DNA from: Spraguea lophii
Taxonomy: Eukaryota; Microsporidia; Spragueidae
Length of the DNA: 64,000 nucleotides
Assembly (NCBI GenBank): GCA_001887945.1
Contig: LDOQ01000129.1
Location: 54,309-118,308, forward strand
Direction of reading: 5' to 3'
Each line of letters opens with the position of its first letter. Position 1 is the stretch's first letter. Of this stretch, positions 53,901-63,722 are shown one piece after another. A program made the position numbers and the translations under genes. The notes beneath the pieces were generated by a model. The model saw nothing but the letters and a program-made list of their open reading frames with translations, was not told the origin of the DNA and ran no database searches.

Positions 53901-53999
53901 TACAAAGAAACAGTAATTATAGGAATAGGAAGTAAAATAATAGTAGAAGAATTATTTAAAAGAAAAGGAAATGATATCAAGGTAACTATTTATGAATAA
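50997..53999 (+). CDS. ILS1: Isoleucyl-tRNA synthetase, cytosolic
   Basis: This class I enzyme charges tRNA-Ile with isoleucine. The HIGH motif is HYGH at residues 52-55, the KMSKS loop is KMSKR at 588-592. The editing domain shows TTPWTLPSN (about 224-232) and GTGVVHMAPGFGEDD (about 311-325), which remove mischarged valine. The anticodon-binding part (from about 670) and a C-terminal domain follow. At 1000 residues it is slightly shorter than the yeast cytosolic enzyme (1072), and it resembles eukaryotic cytosolic rather than bacterial forms. Microsporidia lack mitochondrial translation, so one enzyme is expected. The start is preceded by TCCTAACA. A SINE head lies 66 bp upstream. Confidence 0.95.
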   Translation: MNDKEFNFINAEEEIFALWEKNKVFHKSNELSAEKPEYIFYDGPPFATGLPHYGHILSGTIKDTVTRFFYQQGYKVDRRFGWDCHGLPVEYEIDKMLGINSRQDVLEMGIDKYNKECRSIVMRYSEEWEVIVKRLGRWVSFENGYKTMNFEFMESVWYIFKQLFDKDYVYRGFRVMPFSTACSTPLSNFESNQNYKMVKDPSLVVAFALENKFKGKDASLLAWTTTPWTLPSNCGLAVKKENNYALFEKEGKFYIMGENKVTEYFEDAIIIEKFLGEELVGLKYVPLFNYFADDKRFFKILHGDFISDESGTGVVHMAPGFGEDDYDTFVKNGVIQENESVPCPVDDKGLYTKEIKDFEGKYVKNCDKEIIKLLGDKILVKKVEEHKYPFCWRSDTPLLYKLVPTWFVKVKQSVENLLKNNEEIKWIPENVKYKKFHNWLKNARDWSISRNRFWGTPIPLWANKDYSKIVCIGSVKELEEKMVKKEKITDIHREYIDHITIMEDGEELHRIDEVLDCWFESGSMPYAQNHYPFSTDNLKHPADFIGEGVDQTRGWFYTLHVISTLLYNKPAFKNVIVNGIVLAEDGKKMSKRLKNYPDPMVVVNKYGADSLRFYLLSSPVVLAENLKFSENGVKNVFKDLLISWYNSLKFYLECSKNVDSIENDKGTPLDSWILSALNHLTYKISSKVKNYELNILADVLKFIDELSNYYIRMNRKLMKLGRVKVLKEVLMKFSMLMAPFTPFFSEYCYQKLKKDTEDFYSVHFEMYPKVEKIEEHVFDSTKMVIEGIRTFRDMKTITLKTPLKKITIICNDEFKNKINNFIEVIQDECNILKIDFDSEDNYKFLETIKPNFAGINENSSSNDEKKHKIAKIRNIKDFNNISDILKELEVKENEILLTKELKIPNSKCFDGFSIIFDLEVDDEIKKLKECREVHSFIQKMRKKVGLKPEDNVKVKINDEGLEELLKEKYKETVIIGIGSKIIVEELFKRKGNDIKVTIYE

Positions 54000-54154
54000 A
54001 GATAATTATTTTATTCTTTAAAAAAACAAAAAGAATTACGTAATAACCGTTTATGAATAAAATAATTATTTAAAAAAACTTTTCATTATAAAATTTTAAA
54101 AACCATAAAAACAACAATAATATACTTTTTTACTCTCAATTAAAAAATCCTTCT

Positions 54155-54237
54155 TTTTTTAAAAACCAAATATCATAAACCATAATAAATTACAATTGGT
54201 CAAGAAATTTTTATAGATAAAAGTTTTATTAAAAAAA
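54155..54237 (+). repeat. SINE family relic, 3' end only
   Basis: The stretch reads ACCATAATAAATTACAATTG, GTCAAGAAA and AGATAAAAGTTTTATTAAAA, matching the last 80 bases of the young copies (ACCATGGTAGGCCGCAACCG, CCAGGAAG, GATAAATAAAAGTTTCATT). Nearly all differences are C to T or G to A. It lies about 80 bp before the EAF6 start. Confidence 0.55.
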
Positions 54238-54309
54238 ATCTTTCTTCTCTCAATATAAAACATATTTATATTTTGTTTTAAATTCTATTTATTTATTTTC
54301 CAAACAATA

Positions 54310-54316
54310 CCCCTTT
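54310..54316 (+). promoter_or_regulatory. CCC-type start motif of EAF6
   Basis: ACCCCTTT directly precedes the ATG at 54317, the same arrangement as at 31320. Confidence 0.6.
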
Positions 54317-54562
54317 ATGAATGAATATAAAAAAATATTAAAAGAAAAACTAACACGTAAACAAGAATTAGAATTAAAAATAAAAAAGATAGAAAATGAT
54401 ATATATAAATATGAAACATTGTTATTAGAAATATCCGATGGAAATCCTATTTCAAGATCATTAGAGAATTATCTCACACAGAGAACAGAAAAGAAAAAAA
54501 CAAATATAAAAGATAATGATAGATTATTTACAATTAATATGCCAAGGGTCAGTAGAAAGTGA
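54317..54562 (+). CDS. EAF6: NuA4 histone acetyltransferase subunit Eaf6
   Basis: Eaf6 is a small coiled-coil subunit of the NuA4 histone acetyltransferase complex. The 81-residue protein fits the family throughout: a helix of Leu/Lys heptads (ILKEKLTRKQELELKIKKIE), then DIYKYETLLLEIS and the short conserved turn DGNPISRSLENYL, which corresponds to the GN-x-x-x-G-x-x-x-Y motif. A basic tail ends the protein. It is shorter than yeast Eaf6 (113 residues) as usual for microsporidia. The start is well supported by the CCC motif. Confidence 0.78.
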   Translation: MNEYKKILKEKLTRKQELELKIKKIENDIYKYETLLLEISDGNPISRSLENYLTQRTEKKKTNIKDNDRLFTINMPRVSRK

Positions 54563-55566
54563 AATAACTATAATATAACACATATAAAATAATATAGAGG
54601 TATAAAAATATATATTTAATAATATTATAATTACGATTTCTGATAATTAACCTTAAAGAAAATATATTAATTAGAATAATACATCATTTTTAAAATATAT
54701 TATATTTGTATCAATCAGATTTTATTATCATTTAAATAAGAAAGTATTATTTTTATAATATAAATATTATCTTTCTAAAGTATTATTTATATTATTATAC
54801 GAAAAATTTAAATAAGAAAATATTTAAACGGTATTTTGATATAAAAATTATTTAATATAATTATAATATAGGATGTATTAAGCATTAATTAGTATTTTAA
54901 ATATAATTATGATATAAGATGTATTAAACATAGGTTAATATTTAATTAAATAAATCATTTTATTATGAAACAGTTGTTCATCTAAAAATATAAATAAATA
55001 TTATCAGAATGAATTAATTATATAATATTACATTAAGATGATAGGTAAAGAGAAAAATAAATATCTTTTTTTATATAATATTTTATTCTGGTATTATTGT
55101 TTTGTTTATAAAAATTTCTGGTTAGTTTTATTTTATTTTATTTAATTCCTACTAAATGTATAATAAACATTCTACGTAGATGATAAGAAATATTTAGTAT
55201 ATTTTTTTTAATAACAATCATATTTAAATATGTTTCATTATGTAATATATTATTAATATTTATATATTTTAAGAATGTTTATCTGATAAGTTTTATTTAA
55301 CGGATTTAATTGTCATCAAAATATTGGAAACTATGAAAATTTTATTGGAAGTAAATAAGTGTTTCTTTGATATATTTTCATTGTTATAGACAAGAAATTA
55401 TATAATATGAGTGTTACTTTATATAAAAATACTTTAATGAAATATATTTAACATATAATATCTTTCTTTTTATAAATATTATTTTAAATAAATCAAATGT
55501 TTGTATTGATAATACTGAAACATATGGTTATGTTATCTATAAATAAGGAAATCATTTTTTTAATAA
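54563..55566. other. 1-kb AT-rich spacer
   Basis: No coding frame, RNA gene or repeat family member is visible. Short near-repeats (ATATAATTATAATATAGGATGTATTAA and a variant near 54900) are probably chance in such AT-rich DNA. Confidence 0.45.
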
Positions 55567-56646
55567 ATGTTTGGGGAAAAAGGAGACAATAATACAAGAA
55601 ATGTGGATTTAACGGATATTTCGGTAATGCTCAATGATGGTAATGTTATGCCTAAATACGGGATGGGATTATGGCAGTTAACTGAATATAAAGATATTTC
55701 TACTGCTTTGGCAACAGGATTATTGAAATGTAATATACGGCATATAGATGGTGCGATGATATACGAGAATGAGAATATGCAAGGACAAGTAATACATGAT
55801 ATTTTAAATGGTAAAATTTTTATAAAAAATAATAATATTGAATGTAAAGCGAATAAAGGTATAGAGAGATATAGGGATATGTCGCGTAAGGATTTGTTTA
55901 TTACATCAAAAATATGGAATACCTATCATTGTAATCCAGAAAAGGCATTGGAAAAAACTTTAAAAGATTTACAAACCGATTATTTGGATTTATTATTAAT
56001 ACATTGGCCAGTTTCTTTTAAAGGTAAAAAAGAAGATTTCATGAAAACTGTTGATACGAAAAAACAACAAAATATCTTTTGTGGATATTTAGAAAATAAT
56101 CTATATGTTTTAGATTCTACACCGTTAATAGAAACATGGAAATCTTTGGAAAAAATGAAAATAGAAGGTAAAGTAAGATCTATAGGTGTAAGTAATTTTG
56201 GAATAGAAAATATGAAAATGTTAATTAACTATTACGAAGAAAAAATTAATATGAATGAAAACAATAAGAAGTTTTTACCTGCTGTTTTACAAATAGAATT
56301 ACATCCTTACCTTCAACAAAAAGAATTGATATCTTTTTGTAAAAAATATAATATAACCGTAGAAGCATATTCTTCTTTGGGTAGTAGTAAATTAAATCTT
56401 TTAGAAAATAAAATACTTAAAGAGATAGCAGAAAAACATAAAGCTTCAGTTCCAAATGTTATTCTTAATTATCTAGTAGATTATTTAGATGTTGTTGTAA
56501 TTTCAAAATCTAAAAATGAACAACATATAATTGATAATTGTAAAAAAATAGATTTAGATACAAATGATTGTAAGAAAATAGAAATGTTAGATAAAGGTGA
56601 AAAAGCAATAAATCCACATTCTTTTGGAGAAGATAGATTTAAATAA
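55567..56646 (+). CDS. Aldo-keto reductase
   Basis: NAD(P)H-dependent reductase of aldehydes or ketones with a TIM-barrel fold. The catalytic tetrad is visible: D61 and Y66 in HIDGAMIYENE, K115 in TSKIW and H146 in LIHWPV. Other family blocks are GMGLWQL, SIGVSNFGIE, LQIELHPYLQQKELI and VEAYSSLG, and the cofactor block VVISKSKNEQHI. The 359 residues are somewhat longer than usual (about 320) because of an insert of about 20 residues between Y66 and K115 and an N-terminal extension. The substrate cannot be told from sequence; aldose or xylose reductase-like enzymes are closest. No CCC motif precedes the ATG. Confidence 0.9.
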   Translation: MFGEKGDNNTRNVDLTDISVMLNDGNVMPKYGMGLWQLTEYKDISTALATGLLKCNIRHIDGAMIYENENMQGQVIHDILNGKIFIKNNNIECKANKGIERYRDMSRKDLFITSKIWNTYHCNPEKALEKTLKDLQTDYLDLLLIHWPVSFKGKKEDFMKTVDTKKQQNIFCGYLENNLYVLDSTPLIETWKSLEKMKIEGKVRSIGVSNFGIENMKMLINYYEEKINMNENNKKFLPAVLQIELHPYLQQKELISFCKKYNITVEAYSSLGSSKLNLLENKILKEIAEKHKASVPNVILNYLVDYLDVVVISKSKNEQHIIDNCKKIDLDTNDCKKIEMLDKGEKAINPHSFGEDRFK

Positions 56647-56937
56647 AAATAAAATATTTTTATTGTTATTTAAATTAATATGGCGATATATATTAAATAT
56701 GTTTCTATTCATTGGTTTATAAGAACGATTGTAATTATTATATTATTTGATTTTACAGGATATATAATATCATATTGTTATCTTTAGATTATTATACCTT
56801 TTTATTTTACGATTTTTAGGTTATTTTTTTGTTTCCTATTCTTATTTGAGAAAGATAAAATTTTTTATTCGCCTATTATTAAGGTTTCAGAATTTTAAAT
56901 TTAATTAAACAAAGAAATTAGTTTTATTGTAAAATTT

Positions 56938-58254
56938 TTATTTTTTAAAATTAATTCTTTCTTCGCCAAAATATCCTCTCAACGCTTCAGGAATAACAAT
57001 TCCATTTTCATCTTGATAATTTTCTACGATGCAACACAATGTTCTTTGTACTGCGCAAAGTGTTGCATTTAACATATGCACATATACTTTATCGTCTTTT
57101 ATTTTAGATAATCCATATCTTATATCTAATTCTCTACTCTGATAATCAGTACAATTTGAACACGATACCAATTCTCTAAATTTTCCTGCATTGGGAAACC
57201 ATGCTTCTAAATCATATTTTAATGATGCTGCATCATTCATTTCTCCTGATACAATAGAAACTACTCTAAATTTTAATTTAAGGCTTTTATAGAATTCTTC
57301 TGCTATTCCTACCATTGTATCAAACATTGTTTCGCTTTCATTTGGTGCACATATAACAAATTGTTCTATTTTCTCAAATTGATGCACTCTAAATATTCCT
57401 TGATTATCTTTTCCATGTGCTCCTGCCTCCTTTCTAAAACAAAGTGATTGTCCTGCAAACTTTTTGGGCAATTCTGATGGTTGTAATCTTTCATCCATGT
57501 AAAAAGCACTAATTGGTTGTTCTGATGTTGCTACTAAATAATGTTCATTTCCAACATTGTACAGTTGATCTTCAAATTCAGAAAGTTGACTTGTTTTCTT
57601 CAAAGCACTTCCATACATCATTACTGGCGGTTGTATTAATTTATATTCTCTTGCTCTTAAGAAATCGACAGCGTATTTTGATAAAGCAGTTGCAAGTAAA
57701 GCTAATTCTTCCATTAAATAATATCCTCTATGTCCAGTAATTTTTGCACCACGAAGCATATCTGCACCTTCTATTTTATCTATGATTTCTGCAAACCCCA
57801 ATTTTCCATTGTTTACAGTTTCAGGTGTAAATTCTCTAATTAACCCATTATCATCCTCTGTCTTTGAAACAGGGACTCTACTATTTAGAATATTTCCTAT
57901 ATTCTTAAGATTATCATTTATTTGTAAATCCAATTTAATTAATTCTTCTTCAAGCATTTTCTTTTCTTCCTTTATTTTTTGTAACTCATCCTTATTTTCT
58001 TCTATTTTCTTTTTTGTTTCTTCTATCGATAATTCCTCTACTTTTTTATTTAAACTCTTAAAAAGCTCCGAATTACTTTTATTTAATGCATTATATTTTT
58101 TATTTATTTGTTCTAAATTATAAAGTTTACTCTTTTTTTCTTTATCTGCTTCATAGATTAATTTTACTGTATCTGTAGGTTTAAACCTATCTTGTTCACT
58201 TTTAATAACTAATTTACGTTTATCATCATCTCTTATGAATTTAATATCTATCAT
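56938..58254 (-). CDS. SES1: Seryl-tRNA synthetase, cytosolic
   Basis: This class II enzyme charges tRNA-Ser. The N-terminal coiled-coil arm that grips the tRNA's long variable arm spans about residues 30-105 (heptads with Lys/Glu). Motif 2 is seen in LCFRKEAGAHGKDNQGIFRV, motif 3 region in ATLCAVQRTLCCIVENYQ and IPEALRGYFG near the end, and the serine-site block in KYDLEAWFPNAGKFREL. The frame opens at a TTG at 58305, but the ATG at 58254 is the start: it gives MIDIKFIRDD, typical for the family, and is preceded by ACCCTA. The length of 438 residues is close to the usual 450-460. Confidence 0.95.
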   Translation of the reverse strand: MIDIKFIRDDDKRKLVIKSEQDRFKPTDTVKLIYEADKEKKSKLYNLEQINKKYNALNKSNSELFKSLNKKVEELSIEETKKKIEENKDELQKIKEEKKMLEEELIKLDLQINDNLKNIGNILNSRVPVSKTEDDNGLIREFTPETVNNGKLGFAEIIDKIEGADMLRGAKITGHRGYYLMEELALLATALSKYAVDFLRAREYKLIQPPVMMYGSALKKTSQLSEFEDQLYNVGNEHYLVATSEQPISAFYMDERLQPSELPKKFAGQSLCFRKEAGAHGKDNQGIFRVHQFEKIEQFVICAPNESETMFDTMVGIAEEFYKSLKLKFRVVSIVSGEMNDAASLKYDLEAWFPNAGKFRELVSCSNCTDYQSRELDIRYGLSKIKDDKVYVHMLNATLCAVQRTLCCIVENYQDENGIVIPEALRGYFGEERINFKK

Positions 58255-58259
58255 TAGGG
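58255..58259 (-). promoter_or_regulatory. CCC-type start motif of the seryl-tRNA synthetase gene
   Basis: On the minus strand ACCCTA directly precedes the ATG at 58254. It decides between this ATG and two upstream in-frame codons. Confidence 0.6.
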
Positions 58260-59738
58260 TAAAAAAAAGCATCACATAAAATATAAAATTACTCAAATAA
58301 TCCAAAATAAATAAAATATTATTTTAAATTACGTATTACAACCAATCGTATATTACAAATACATTTAACAATAAATAACTTTCATTTTAAGCACATACCT
58401 CACATATATATTATATTTTATTATAAATATATCAACATATAAATTAAATCTTTTTTTTAACATATATTATCATAGACAACATATTGGTCCAAGAGTAATA
58501 TTTTTAAAAAAATTATATGAATTTTTTAAAGAATATTCAATTCTAACAATTCTATATAAGAAAATTCAATTTTAAAATATAAAAATTTACTAATAGAAAA
58601 AAGGTTTATATGCACAATAACAAGAAATAGATAATACTAAACTTTCTATAATAAATAATAAACATTTATGTGGAATCCTGTATTATTTTTTATATTAAAT
58701 GAACTTGACTAAAATTATTACGTCTGAATAATTCTAAATTTTTCAATTATTTCTTTAATCCTATAATGTAAATAATCTGTTAATAAAATAATATAATTAA
58801 TAATTTCTTAAAAAATATAATATTTAAAAACATAATAGAGTTTTTAGTTGAATCCGAGAAAAATATTATGGTTTTTACGATATTGTTATAAATACTCATC
58901 ATATGAAATGATGTTGATTAATAAAAAATACTTAAATCAATGAAATATGTACATTATAAAATTTGATTGTATAAAAGTATAACGATAAACCTAAAATTAA
59001 GATATTTAAAGTTATTATCTCAAAAACTATAAGTAAAAATAATATATAACAGAGAATTTCTCTATCTACTATATTGTAAATATGTAAATTATAAATTAAT
59101 TATTATATTAATGAATAAGTTGAAAAATACTTTTTAGTGATATAGTTTATAAATATTATATTGTAAAATATAAAATGAAATTAAAAAATTATGTAAGAAA
59201 GAATTGTATTTTATAATACGAAATTTATGTCCAGATATAATTTAACACAGAATATACAAATAAATTATTTTAATATTTCTTAATTTAATTATCATAACTT
59301 TAACCTAGGTAAATTTATATTTTATTCTTTTTGTAATATTTTGTAAAATATAAAATCTTTGAAGATATAAAAGAAATATTAAATAAAAGAAGTGAATATA
59401 CAGAATGTTTTTATTTGACTAATTTGATAATTTTTTAAAATATTAAAAAGAAAATAAATAAAATTTTATATTTTGATAACGACTAGATAACATTAAAATT
59501 ATTTTTATAAAAAAATAATTTTGCTGATTTGTTTTATTTAAATTTGTATTGTGAAATTTAAAAGATATGTCGACGAATTTCTATATAAAATACTTTTGTT
59601 GTAAAATATCTTTAAAGTTTTGGAAATATATACGATAATTTAGCTTATTGATAGTTGAATTTTATATTTCAGGATAATAATATAATGTTCTAAAATAAGA
59701 TTATATAATGGTATTAATAGTTGACTGTTTATGAAACC
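58260..59738. other. 1.5-kb AT-rich divergent promoter region
   Basis: No frames or known repeats. The gap lies between two divergent genes and must hold both promoters, but it is longer than needed. Old element decay is likely. Confidence 0.45.
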
Positions 59739-61478
59739 ATGCTTGTTTTAAAACATATGTATTTTTTATCTATGAGTTATTGCGCCCAAGGTATATATCG
59801 AAACAATACAAGTCCGTCATTGTCATCAAGTCGGAATCATCAAGAAAACAATAGTGATTTTGAAAATAAAGAGGCAGTTACTCAAGAATCGGGAGAAAAC
59901 GTGTCAGAACAATGTTATGAGAGATTTGATTCAATCGATTATATCATTAATTCAATGCAGAAGTCAGAACCTACGAGAATTCGTGACTTAAAATATGAAC
60001 TTGAATTTATCGAAAAAAATTTTGATGAACAATTACTTGATAATCTTATGGAAGGATTTCCTTTGATGAATAAAGAATCGAAATCATGTTTGAAACTTAT
60101 AATTGGAGAAATAAAGAAATATTTTACTCCCGTATTAAATCATTCACTTAATAATAATGAGGATGCCGTACTAGTAAAAAATATGGAGGATTTGTCTCTC
60201 GATACAAATTGTGATGTGAACGACTCCAAAATGATAAAATTCAAAAAGGAAATTATAAAAACAGAATTAATGTATGATTACTGTGGCAAATTGAAAATTA
60301 AAAAAAATATTTTTTTTCATTATCAAACAAAATATGCATTACCAAAAAATTTGATGACTTACAACGGAAAACATATTTCTGTTATAAAATTTTCACAAAC
60401 TTTGAATGAATATTTTAATTTACTTCAAATAACAATTTATAAAAGAAATAATCCTAAGAGTTCAATGGTATTTATTAGAGTATTAAGGCGTTACTTTCAA
60501 TATCATAAAGAAAGGATCTTATCAGAAACCATAGATATGAATGAAGAATGCGAAGCGCTTCAATATTGTAATACCTTTCTAATACAACTCAAAGCCATTC
60601 TCGGTACGCCCGAAATACATGATATCGGTTATAACTTAAATTCCTACATCTTGGATTTTAATGGTTTATTTTACCAAATTTCCTTAAGAATTGATTGTTT
60701 TATAAATCACATGACAATGAAATATGAACATTTTGATTCTCATAGAAGACATCATCTAAAAAACAATCTTTTTAATTTATCTGCTGTATTCATTGAATTG
60801 ATAAATAATTATTTGTATTTCAAGATAAAGTATAAAAATTATATTGTATCCTTGGTTGCTGATCCATCCATTTTATATACAGATACGTATGTGAAACAAT
60901 TGTTTGATTTTTCTTTGTTTGTTAAGTTTTTAAATACTATGTTACAAATAAAGGATTCCTTAAATGGATATGAAAATATAAACAAGCATTCAACCCGTGA
61001 TACAAATACAAAAAGAAAAGATATTGAAAATGATCTTTCTTTACTTGATGATATTAGTAATTTATTGCTTTATCACTATTTTAATATTTTTTCTACCGAA
61101 GAAAATTTTAATGTATGTATTTTAGTACCTCTTTTAGATATAAAATTTACATTACGGTATTTATACACTATCGTAATAAACAAGCTTTATTTCCAAAACC
61201 CCGAAGATATTCTTAATCTAGATAATCATCTTTACAAATATATACTGATACGCAATCAAATCAAATGTTATAAATACGATATTTATAACAAAATAAATGG
61301 TTTCAATAGCATTATAAAAGATTTGTTTATAATGATAAGCGAATTAAATTATTTTAAAAATAAGATTAATAGGATATCCATAATTATAGATGCCGTTATA
61401 AATATGGAAGGGTCTAATGCTTCGATACAAACTATGAAATCTTTGAAATTTTACATACAAAAAAATCTTAGGTTTTAA
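59739..61478 (+). CDS. Hypothetical protein, possibly secreted (579 aa)
   Basis: I do not recognise the family. The frame begins with a TTG at 59721, but the first in-frame ATG is at 59739. It gives MLVLKHMYFLSMSYCAQGIY, a short hydrophobic run ending in small residues that could be a weak signal peptide. A Ser/Asn-rich linker follows (to about residue 70). The remainder is helical with several cysteines and two stretches that look amphipathic (NYLYFKIKYKNYIVSLV, LLYHYFNIFST). The base composition and codons are less extreme than in SEC27, with fewer A/T homopolymers. No domain, no membrane span and no repeat stand out. Confidence 0.65.
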   Translation: MLVLKHMYFLSMSYCAQGIYRNNTSPSLSSSRNHQENNSDFENKEAVTQESGENVSEQCYERFDSIDYIINSMQKSEPTRIRDLKYELEFIEKNFDEQLLDNLMEGFPLMNKESKSCLKLIIGEIKKYFTPVLNHSLNNNEDAVLVKNMEDLSLDTNCDVNDSKMIKFKKEIIKTELMYDYCGKLKIKKNIFFHYQTKYALPKNLMTYNGKHISVIKFSQTLNEYFNLLQITIYKRNNPKSSMVFIRVLRRYFQYHKERILSETIDMNEECEALQYCNTFLIQLKAILGTPEIHDIGYNLNSYILDFNGLFYQISLRIDCFINHMTMKYEHFDSHRRHHLKNNLFNLSAVFIELINNYLYFKIKYKNYIVSLVADPSILYTDTYVKQLFDFSLFVKFLNTMLQIKDSLNGYENINKHSTRDTNTKRKDIENDLSLLDDISNLLLYHYFNIFSTEENFNVCILVPLLDIKFTLRYLYTIVINKLYFQNPEDILNLDNHLYKYILIRNQIKCYKYDIYNKINGFNSIIKDLFIMISELNYFKNKINRISIIIDAVINMEGSNASIQTMKSLKFYIQKNLRF

Positions 61479-63424
61479 AAAATGATTAAGTAAAAGTTGC
61501 AATTTAAAAATGTTATGAAATCATTCAAATGAATTTAAATCCTTTTTTTCTGGATTATGGTGTTTAAATTTTTATTTTATAAATTAATTTTAAATTATTG
61601 TTATATGAACAACGATGATGGCATTAGAATATAGAAAATCTTTATGTTAAATATTTTTATTACTACATATTTCTTGTATTATCTACATCAGATAGTGGTA
61701 ACAACCATATATCATTATTAAGTATACCATCTTTGATTTACAAATAAAAGGTTTTTTAATATCTCTTATAGACTTAAGTATCATACTCTTCTTTTAATAA
61801 AAAAAAACTTTAAGTAATACGTTTAATTGAACATGTCATTTTTATATTTTATAATTATAATTCCTTTAAAGGAGATTGTTAGAAATAAGCTATTCTAAAA
61901 TAAAATATCCTTGTTTCCCTATTTTATATTGATAAGACAATAACCAATAAAAAACCACATATGAAATACTGTTAAGTTTTAGAATAATAAAAAAGTTTTT
62001 AAAAAAAGTGAAATTATTATCAGATCGAAAATAAATTTTTTTAATTTATATATGAAAGGTACTTAAATAAAAGCGGTAACATTACAACATAAGTTTTTTT
62101 AAATTTTAAAATTACTTTAAATGAAATAATATCTCAATTAAGAATCGAAATAAATATCTTCATTCGAAAGTATCTTTATCCACATTCCACAAAGATTTTA
62201 CAAGACTAGTCCTAATATCGGAGAATGCCAGGGATATTGTATTTTATCTCCCAATAAAAATTGTTGGCTTATCAAAACATTTGTTGATATAAAAATAAAT
62301 ATTTATTTGTAAAAAATTCCTAACTGGGTGTTATCTGTGAATTTTGGCTTTTAAAGTCATGTATTTGTAATAGATACGTTGATTTCATATTATTATATAT
62401 TCTAGAAAATCGGATTTTGTGTATAATGTATTTCGTTGATTCTACTTCTATTGGATTTCTATTATCTTGCATGAAACAATGCTGCTAAGTTAGTAATAAG
62501 AAGACATAACTAACCAGTTATTTTTCTAATCCAACAAAAAGGGTTTATACAAACACGTAATAATTATATGCTAGTCTTCTGTATTTTTTATATTTAAATG
62601 GATTTTAAATTGTGATTTTCATATGTTTAAAAAACCTGTCGAGCAAAACGAAGTTATACATAAAATATTCCTTGTAAAAATGAAAAACATACGGAATTAA
62701 TGGTGATTATTGTAAATAATATTTCGAAAATTGAAATTGCACCTGTAAGATACAATTGAATGATTACGTTAGATTTCATCGATGGTGACAATATTGTTAG
62801 GCATATATCATTAATTCCTCATAACTTGTTTATATCTAAATTTTAAACCAAATAAAAATCGAATAAGGCATCCATATCTAAGAATAACATACTGTGATTA
62901 AAGCATTCGTAATATAATAATTGTCGTGGAAGTAAAATTTTCTTACTAATAAGAAAAAAATTTTACTTATCAATTTTTATTCTAGTCATTAAAACCTTTT
63001 TAACTTCTTAAAATTTAGTGTTTTCCATTTCAATAAAATTGTTTGCAAGAATCTTATTTCATATATATCATCTTCATAAAAACCATTTAGTTTTTCTTTG
63101 TTGGTATTTTTTTAGTATCAAAATCCTTTTTGATTAAAACTTATCTCCTATTTTTATTTCATCATGCGTTGATATTTGTGGATTACAACATCATCTATTC
63201 GTTTCTCATAAAAATAAATTCACTGGAAGACGGTTCAGAATTTTCATTATTACATTGTGTTATTATATTATTTTCTGATTATCGGTTATAAAATGGTTCA
63301 AACGGATTCTTTAATGTTACGGAATGAATAATTTTGTTATAATTAAATGTAATTTTAGAAATATATTTAAACTATTTGTTTTTATTATCTTTAAATGTTT
63401 CTTTATTTATCATTCTTATTAATG
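61479..63424. other. AT-rich region without recognisable gene
   Basis: The minus strand has one suggestive open run near 62150-62290 (QQFLLGDKIQYPWHSPILGL), which I cannot assign. Otherwise only short chance frames occur. The area resembles the decayed compartment at 11-18 kb. Confidence 0.4.
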
Positions 63425-63722
63425 TTTGACTAAAATAGCCACCTGTTCTTGTGTTTGAGGATATCTTGATTTGCCAAATATATGCAAAAGTTTCTAGTTT
63501 TTATATAATTCCTTCATATGTTGATTTTTAAATTCCAAGTCATTATCATTTCATATTATTTGTTGTGATCCGTTTAAATAAAATAAATTTTCTAATGCTT
63601 CAGTAACAAATTCAACTTTTTTATTTTTTAATGGATAACAAAAGGTAAATTTTGTGCAAATATCAACAATTGATAAAATTCATTTGCATTCTTCCTTTAT
63701 GTATATAGATAAATTTATTATT
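63425..63722 (-). pseudogene. Retroviral-type integrase relic, minus strand, three stops
   Basis: A single minus-strand frame runs through about 95 codons with only three internal stops: INLSIYIKEECK, stop, ILSIVDICTKFTFCYPLKNK (core strand after the first Asp), KVEFVTEALENLFYLNG, stop, NDNDLEFKNQHMKEL (second Asp), stop, then LLHIFGKSRYPQTQEQVAIL (Glu helix). There are no frameshifts, so the decay is recent compared with the other integrases. The blocks are more different from the 1.3, 6.1 and 9.7 kb copies than those are from each other, so this is a separate lineage. The rest of the element lies towards or beyond the window end. Confidence 0.72.

Noticed and set aside
54880..54960. A near-repeat around ATATAGGATGTATTAA and ATATAAGATGTATTAA
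   Set aside because: It is short and simple in composition; no further copies or structure support a functional repeat.
59721..59738. The upstream TTG as start of the 585-codon frame at 59721
   Set aside because: Nuclear genes start with ATG; the first in-frame ATG is at 59739. The same reasoning moves the starts of the seryl-tRNA synthetase gene to 58254 and of the O-mannosyltransferase gene to 46834.
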